Positions 29,945 through 35,268 of a stretch of 35,268 bases of DNA are shown here, one piece after another. Within the stretch, counting starts at the first letter, position 1, and the number at the start of each line of letters is the position of its first letter. The stretch is from Rhodopila sp. (GTDB taxonomy: Bacteria; Pseudomonadota; Alphaproteobacteria; Acetobacterales; Acetobacteraceae), in assembly GCA_031291715.1 (NCBI GenBank), contig JARLIN010000315.1, positions 1 to 35,268 of the forward strand, written 5' to 3'. The notes beneath the pieces are model-generated. The model was not told the origin of the DNA. It saw only the letters and a list, made by a program, of their open reading frames with translations, and searched no databases. A program made the position numbers and the translations under genes.

Positions 29945-30358
29945 CGCTTATCGCCGCCGCTTCTCGTGAACGGTCCCGTTGGATACCATATGACGGAAAA
30001 GATCGGGCCGAGGCGGAAGCGGCGTTGCGCGCCGTCACGGCAAAGGTTAGCGTGAACATCTTGGAACAGAGTATCAGGCCGACAGCCGACCTGGTGCATT
30101 GACGGGACGCCTGAGCCGCTCAAAAGGGCAGGCCAATATAGAAACGCGGTGGCATAAGCCCCCGCGACTGGGAGATATGTTCATGGGTGCGCGTTCGCGT
30201 CACAGTGACATCACATCGGAACGGTGGGGCGCGCCCTTTGCCGGCAGATACTCCTCCCGCGCACACGGACGAATGTCCATACGTAAACCGCTTGGGGCGG
30301 CGGCATAAGCCTGAGAACAAGCAGCCTCAAACCAACGAATATTCAGGAAGGATGCGAC

Positions 30359-31726
30359 GTGACCACGGCTAAGACGACGAACAGGAAAACGACCGGCAAG
30401 ATGACCCGCCGCAGCGCGCTTAAGCTCGCTGCCGCCTCGGCCGCGCTGCCGCTGGTGCACATCCGCTCCGGCCGAGCGGCAGGGAAGCTTTCGATGGCTT
30501 TTTGGGACCACTGGGTGCCTTCGGGCAACGCGGTGATGCAGAAGCAGGTCGATGCGTGGGCGGCCAAGAACCAGGTCGAGGTTCAGGTCGACTTCATCAC
30601 CTCTGTCGGCCAGAAGAACATCCTTACGATCGCGGCCGAGGCTCAGGCCAAGACCGGCCACGACATGCAGGCTTTCCCAACCTGGGAAGTGCAAAACAAC
30701 GCCGAGTTGCTGGAACCGATCGACGACGTGATGAAGCGCCTGACCGACAAGTACGGCCCGGTGAACGCGGTTTGCGACTATCTGGCGAAGGTCAAGGGTC
30801 ACTGGATGGCCGTGCCCACAAGTTCCGGCACGCAGTACAAGGGCCCGTGCGGCCGCATCAGCGTCCTGAAGGAAAAAGCCGGCCTGGATGTTGTCTCGAT
30901 GTATCCGGCGAAGCCAGGGCACACCGCGGCGTCCGATGCCTGGACCTGGGATGCGCATTACACGGCAGCGGAAGCATGTGCGAAAGCCGGCATGCCGTTT
31001 GCCATCGGGCTGGGCCAGACCACGGACTCGGTGGACACCGCCGGCGCGCTGTTCCGGGCTTATGGTGCCGAACTGGTGGACAAGGATGGCAACATCACCG
31101 TCAAGTCCGACAAGGTCCGGGCCGTGTTGGAACACGGTCAGAAACTGGTGAAGGTGCTGCCGGCCGATGCCGTCAGCTATGACGATGCGTCCAACAACCG
31201 AGCCCTGATCTCGGGGCAGAGCGCGCTGGTCTGGAACCCGCCCTCCGCCTGGGCCGTAGCCAAGCGCGATGCACCGAAGGTGGCGGAAGATTGTTGGACG
31301 TTCTCGGCCCCGTCCGGACCGGAAGGACGTTTTCTGCCCTATCTTCCCTATTTCTGGGGGGTCTGGTCGTTCAGCAAGAACAAGACAGCAGCAAAAGAGC
31401 TAATCGAGGCTCTGCTGCAGCGCGAACCCGTCGAGGCACGCTGCACGGAGGTTCTCGGCTACGACGTGCCGCCGTTCGACTCGATGCTCGATTTCAAGGT
31501 CTGGGAAGATGTCGGGCCGCCGAAGGGTACCGTCTATAATTACCCGATCCGGCCGTTCCACAACGCGAAGGCGCATATCGCGGCGCTGCCCGCGCCGCCG
31601 GACATCGCGGTCCAGATCTACAATCGCGGCACTATGCCTACCATGTTGGCAAAACTGAAAAGCGGCCAGTCGATCGATCAGGTCATCGCCTGGGCTAACG
31701 ACGAATTGGAAGGCTTCGCCCGCTGA
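30359..31726 (+). CDS. ABC transporter extracellular solute-binding protein, family 1, Tat-type signal (paralogue 3)
   Basis: GTG start with AGGAAGGA SD; MTRRSALKLAAASAALPLVHIRSGRAAGKLSMAFWDHWVPSGNAVMQKQ... Confidence 0.92.
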   Translation: MTTAKTTNRKTTGKMTRRSALKLAAASAALPLVHIRSGRAAGKLSMAFWDHWVPSGNAVMQKQVDAWAAKNQVEVQVDFITSVGQKNILTIAAEAQAKTGHDMQAFPTWEVQNNAELLEPIDDVMKRLTDKYGPVNAVCDYLAKVKGHWMAVPTSSGTQYKGPCGRISVLKEKAGLDVVSMYPAKPGHTAASDAWTWDAHYTAAEACAKAGMPFAIGLGQTTDSVDTAGALFRAYGAELVDKDGNITVKSDKVRAVLEHGQKLVKVLPADAVSYDDASNNRALISGQSALVWNPPSAWAVAKRDAPKVAEDCWTFSAPSGPEGRFLPYLPYFWGVWSFSKNKTAAKELIEALLQREPVEARCTEVLGYDVPPFDSMLDFKVWEDVGPPKGTVYNYPIRPFHNAKAHIAALPAPPDIAVQIYNRGTMPTMLAKLKSGQSIDQVIAWANDELEGFAR

Positions 31727-31734
31727 TCTGATCA

Positions 31735-31762
31735 AGCCGAGCCGGCAACGACCGGCTCGGCT
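31735..31762 (+). terminator. Stem-loop after third SBP gene
   Basis: AGCCGAGCCGG-caacga-CCGGCTCGGCT, 11-bp perfect stem in the SBP3-permease gap. Confidence 0.5.
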
Positions 31763-31791
31763 GACCAGGATGGGCTTCGGGAGGTAAAAGA

Positions 31792-32739
31792 ATGGCAGAC
31801 GGCACAAGCATCCCGATCGGGGCTATCGCGCCTGGGAAAACCGCGGGGCGAAGGGGCACCATGCGGAAATTCGCCCAACGGCGATCAACCATCGGGTTCC
31901 TTCTTTGCCTTCCGCTGATCCTGCTTATCGCGGGGTTCGTGATCTATCCCGCGTTCTACGCGATCTATCTAAGCATGCTGAACAAGAAGATGACCGCTTT
32001 TGTCGGTCTGGGTAATTTCGCTTTCCTGCTCCAGCGTCACACATTCCAGCTCGTTATCTTCCAAAGTTGTCTGTTCGCCATCACGGCGGTGGTCCTCAAA
32101 GCCTTTATCGGCTTCATCCTCGCACATCTGATGCACAACATCCCGGGCAAGAACCAGCGTATCTGGCGCGGCTTGCTGCTGGTGCCGTGGGTGATCCCAC
32201 TGGCTCTGTCCACCCTGACCTGGTGGTGGATGTTCGACCCGTCCTACTCGGCGTTCAACTGGGTGCTCAACCAGTTCGGGCTCGCCAACGTACCGTGGCT
32301 TGGCGTCGGCTGGATCGCCCGGTTCTGCACGATTACCGTCAACGTGTGGTTCGGTACTCCATTCTTCATGATCATGTATCTGGCAGCGCTCAAGTCAGTG
32401 CCGGAGCAGCTGTACGAAGCGGCTTCCATCGACGGTGCCGGCACGATGCAGAAGCTGTTCTTCGTGACGCTGCCGATGATGCGCAACATCATCGCGATCA
32501 CCGTGCTGTTCAGCCTGATCGTGACGTTCGCCGATTTCGACATCGTCCGCATCCTCACGGCGGGCGGTCCGCAGGACATGACCCATGTGTTCGCGACCTA
32601 TGCCTTCCAGGTCGGCATCCAGTCCGGTGATATTCCGCTAGGCGCTTCCGTCAGCCTGTTCATGTTCCCGATCCTGGCATTCGCGGCGTTCTTCGTGCTG
32701 CGTGGCGTGACCCAGCGGACGAAGGAGATCGCGACATGA
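31792..32739 (+). CDS. ABC sugar-type permease (UgpA/MalF family)
   Basis: 315 aa, multiple TM, EAA motif YEAASIDGAGTMQKLFFVTLPMM. Confidence 0.93.
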   Translation: MADGTSIPIGAIAPGKTAGRRGTMRKFAQRRSTIGFLLCLPLILLIAGFVIYPAFYAIYLSMLNKKMTAFVGLGNFAFLLQRHTFQLVIFQSCLFAITAVVLKAFIGFILAHLMHNIPGKNQRIWRGLLLVPWVIPLALSTLTWWWMFDPSYSAFNWVLNQFGLANVPWLGVGWIARFCTITVNVWFGTPFFMIMYLAALKSVPEQLYEAASIDGAGTMQKLFFVTLPMMRNIIAITVLFSLIVTFADFDIVRILTAGGPQDMTHVFATYAFQVGIQSGDIPLGASVSLFMFPILAFAAFFVLRGVTQRTKEIAT

Positions 32740-33632
32740 GTGCCTCTGCAACCGCACGCCGCGTGGCTGTTGCCGCCGAGCGAAAGCACAGTCTGCATCG
32801 GCAACGGCTATGGGCGCTGTGGGGCAGCTACATCGCGCTGGGCGTGTTCGTCTTCATGTTCCTGGTGCCGCCCTTCTACACTTTGATAACCAGCCTGAAG
32901 TCGTCGGCCGAAATATCCGCGCAAACGGGTAGCCCGTGGCTGGTTCATCATCCGACGCTGGACAATTTCTGGTATCTCATCACCTACCCGAACTTTCAGA
33001 CGTACTATCTGAACTCGGTGCTGGTCACGATCCTGGTGGTCGCTGTTTCGATGGTGATATCCGTATTGGCCGCGTTCAGCCTGTCGCGCATGGGTTTCTG
33101 GGGCAGCCAAACCCTCTCGACCGGTGTGTTTCTGACGTATCTGATTCCCCCATCCCTGTTGTTCATCCCGTTGTTCCAGATCATCGGCGCGATCGGCCTG
33201 ATCAACAATTTCTGGTGCCTGGTGCTGCTGTATCCGACCCTGGCCGTGCCGTTCTGCACATGGATCATGATCGGCTATTTCAGCTCCATTCCCAAGGAAC
33301 TGGACGAGGCCGCGCTGATCGACGGCGCGGGATATCTGCAGATCCTGTGGAGGATCTTCATCCCCGTGGCGATGCCGGGGATCATCGCGGCGACGATATT
33401 CGCGTTCACTGTGTCCTGGGGCGCGTTCCTGTATCCGCTGGCGTATCTCTATACGTCGAACCAGATGGTGTTGACGGTCGGCATCATCTCCGACCTGATC
33501 CGCGGCGACGTGTTCCAGTGGGGCAAGATCATGGCCGCATGCCTGCTGGCATCGCTGCCGCCGATCGTCATCTATGCCTTCCTGATGGACTACTACGTGG
33601 CGGGCCTCACGGCCGGTGCCACAAAGGGCTGA
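32736..33632 (+). CDS. ABC sugar-type permease (UgpE/MalG family)
   Basis: 298 aa, EAA motif LDEAALIDGAGYLQILWRIFIPVAMPGI; ATGA overlap with upstream permease. Confidence 0.93.
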   Translation: MSASATARRVAVAAERKHSLHRQRLWALWGSYIALGVFVFMFLVPPFYTLITSLKSSAEISAQTGSPWLVHHPTLDNFWYLITYPNFQTYYLNSVLVTILVVAVSMVISVLAAFSLSRMGFWGSQTLSTGVFLTYLIPPSLLFIPLFQIIGAIGLINNFWCLVLLYPTLAVPFCTWIMIGYFSSIPKELDEAALIDGAGYLQILWRIFIPVAMPGIIAATIFAFTVSWGAFLYPLAYLYTSNQMVLTVGIISDLIRGDVFQWGKIMAACLLASLPPIVIYAFLMDYYVAGLTAGATKG

Positions 33633-33649
33633 ACTTAGGACAACGATAG

Positions 33650-33672
33650 ATGGCCGGGTCGAACCCGGCCAT
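33650..33672 (+). other. Intercistronic hairpin between second permease and ATPase
   Basis: ATGGCCGGGT-cga-ACCCGGCCAT, perfect 10-bp stem, 3-nt loop. Confidence 0.6.
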
Positions 33673-33700
33673 GAACCCCAACCGAGGAAACGGAGCAACC

Positions 33701-34804
33701 ATGGCTGAAGTGTCCTGCCGCAAAGTCGTCAAGGAATATGACGCCGGCGTGCAAGCGGTAAAAGGGATCGACCTGGACATCGCCGACCATGAGTTTGTCG
33801 TGCTGGTCGGTCCGTCCGGCTGCGGCAAGTCAACCACCTTGCGCATGATCGCCGGGCTGGAGGAGATCACCACCGGGGAAATCTGGATTGACGGCGACGT
33901 GGTCAACGACGTCCCGCCGCGCGACCGCGACATCGCGATGGTCTTTCAGAACTATGCGCTGTATCCGCACATGAGCGTCTTCGACAACATGGCGTTCGGG
34001 CTGAAGCTGCGGAAATTTCCGAAGGACGAGATCAAGCGGCGGGTGGATGAGGCTGCACGCATCCTCGATATCGTGCCATTGCTCGACCGGAAACCTCGGG
34101 CGCTGTCCGGTGGTCAGCGGCAGCGCGTGGCGATGGGACGGGCGATCGTGCGGAACCCGAAGGTGTTCCTGTTCGATGAGCCACTATCGAACCTGGATGC
34201 CAAGTTGCGCGTGCAGATGCGGACAGAGATCAAGAAGGTTCACCAGACCGTTCGCACGACAACAGTCTATGTGACGCACGATCAGATCGAAGCCATGACA
34301 TTGGCCGACCGAGTCGTCGTGATGAACCACGGCGTCATCGAGCAGGTTGGAACGCCGAACGACCTGTATCACCATCCGGCAACCCGCTTTGTCGCCGGCT
34401 TTATCGGCTCCCCGGCCATGAATTTCCTGCCGTGCCGCGTGCAGGACGGCGTGAATGGCGGCGTGGCCATCCGGTTGACGGACAGCATCACCGTGCCGGT
34501 CCCGCCCGCCCGCGCCGAACGCTATGGCAAGTTCAAAGGCAAGGAGATGGTGCTGGGCCTCCGGCCGGAGCATCTTTTCGAATACCATGAACAGGGAAAG
34601 CCCAACTGGACCCGCATCGATCTCCCGGTTGACGTCGTGGAGCCGATGGGGATGGAGACGATGGTTCATTTCTTCGTCGATGGAGCCCCGGTCTGCGCCC
34701 GCGTCGATCCGGCCACGCATGCCGCTCCGGGCGAGATGCTGCCGCTGACGGCGGACCTGAACCAGATGCATCTGATGGAAGCTGACACCGGCAAGGTGGT
34801 GTGA
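33701..34804 (+). CDS. ABC transporter ATP-binding protein (UgpC/MalK type)
   Basis: Walker A GPSGCGKST, signature LSGGQRQRVAMGRA, Walker B VFLFDEPLSNLDAKLR, C-terminal TOBE-like region. Start at ATG 33701 preferred over 33650. Confidence 0.95.
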   Translation: MAEVSCRKVVKEYDAGVQAVKGIDLDIADHEFVVLVGPSGCGKSTTLRMIAGLEEITTGEIWIDGDVVNDVPPRDRDIAMVFQNYALYPHMSVFDNMAFGLKLRKFPKDEIKRRVDEAARILDIVPLLDRKPRALSGGQRQRVAMGRAIVRNPKVFLFDEPLSNLDAKLRVQMRTEIKKVHQTVRTTTVYVTHDQIEAMTLADRVVVMNHGVIEQVGTPNDLYHHPATRFVAGFIGSPAMNFLPCRVQDGVNGGVAIRLTDSITVPVPPARAERYGKFKGKEMVLGLRPEHLFEYHEQGKPNWTRIDLPVDVVEPMGMETMVHFFVDGAPVCARVDPATHAAPGEMLPLTADLNQMHLMEADTGKVV

Positions 34805-34882
34805 CCGGACATCACCTGGAGCATGATCGCGCTGGGCGGAACGTCCGGAGCGCGTGAATCGTGCGATCGAACAAAGAGTTAG

Positions 34883-34922
34883 ACCACCTTCAGGCTGTGC
34901 AGTCAGCCTGAAGGTGGTTTCG
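34883..34922 (+). terminator. Strong intrinsic terminator of the ABC transporter operon
   Basis: ACCACCTTCAGGCTG-tgcagt-CAGCCTGAAGGTGGT, 15-bp perfect stem followed by a short T run. Confidence 0.85.
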
Positions 34923-34974
34923 TGTCCCGAATCTGAAGTTCGCCATGATGCGACGAACTTCGGGGGCAGGACAC
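34922..34974. repeat. Imperfect nested inverted repeat upstream of the Ldh-family gene
   Basis: Arms GTGTCCCGAATCTGAAGTTCG and GTGTCCTGCCCCCGAAGTTCG (rc), 16/21 matching, 11-nt spacer. Confidence 0.6.
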
Positions 34975-35050
34975 TTGGTGCGGGCCTCCGCTCTTGTGTG
35001 TTGAGCGCTTCGGACGATAAACGGCACATCAGCGTCGAGAGGCCCGCACC

Positions 35051-35268
35051 ATGGCATACGAAACCACAACCGTTCCGACGGATATCCTGCGCGGCTTCAT
35101 TGCCGACATCTTCAACGCCGCCGGCTGCGAAAGGACGGAAAGCGAGCAGATCGCGCATCATCTGCTGTCCGCCAACCTGACGGGCCATGACAGCCACGGG
35201 GTCATCCGGACGCCGCGCTACATCATCTGGCTGCAAGAGGGCAAAGTCCGGGCCGGGCAGACGCTGAC
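35051..35268 (+). CDS. Ldh family oxidoreductase (malate/L-lactate dehydrogenase type 2), 5' part only
   Basis: MAYETTTVPTDILRGFIADIFNAAGCERTESEQIAHHLLSANLTGHDSHGVIRTPRYI...; runs off window end. Confidence 0.85.
   Translation, partial: MAYETTTVPTDILRGFIADIFNAAGCERTESEQIAHHLLSANLTGHDSHGVIRTPRYIIWLQEGKVRAGQTL

Noticed and set aside
30099-30308. 69-aa ORF in the SBP2-SBP3 spacer
   Set aside because: Composition and lack of a clear SD or hydrophobic/structured pattern make it indistinguishable from a random ORF.
33655-33672. GGGTCGAACCCGGCC string resembling a tRNA T-arm
   Set aside because: No acceptor, D or anticodon stems around it; explained by a simple intercistronic hairpin.

Overview
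High-GC bacterial window, probably alphaproteobacterial (inferred from gene content only). From left to right it holds: (i) a G/C homopolymer contig edge; (ii) a minus-strand operon of acyl-CoA dehydrogenase, FadJ-like protein and two LLM-class flavin/F420-type oxidoreductases, divergent from a third LLM gene that overlaps fbiC (CofG-CofH fusion); (iii) a minus-strand operon of an FGD-like F420-dependent sugar-phosphate dehydrogenase with cofE-cofD-cofC, so every core F420 assembly step is encoded within about 7 kb; (iv) nasT-nasS followed by a nitrate transporter-nirB-nirD-nasA-cobA operon; (v) a convergent sthA-like gene broken by a 1-nt frameshift; (vi) a thiolase-like + DUF35 pair; (vii) an ABC importer operon with three consecutive paralogous Tat-type substrate-binding proteins, two permeases and one ATPase; (viii) the start of an Ldh-family dehydrogenase. 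The most interesting non-coding signal is upstream of the nitrate operon: a good sigma-54 -24/-12 element followed by four hairpins, two of which have six-base loops AACGAG and AACGAC with the A1/G4 pattern expected of ANTAR (NasT) RNA targets. A second sigma-54-like element with an NtrC-like site lies upstream of nasT. All calls come from reading the sequence and supplied ORFs; no database search was run.
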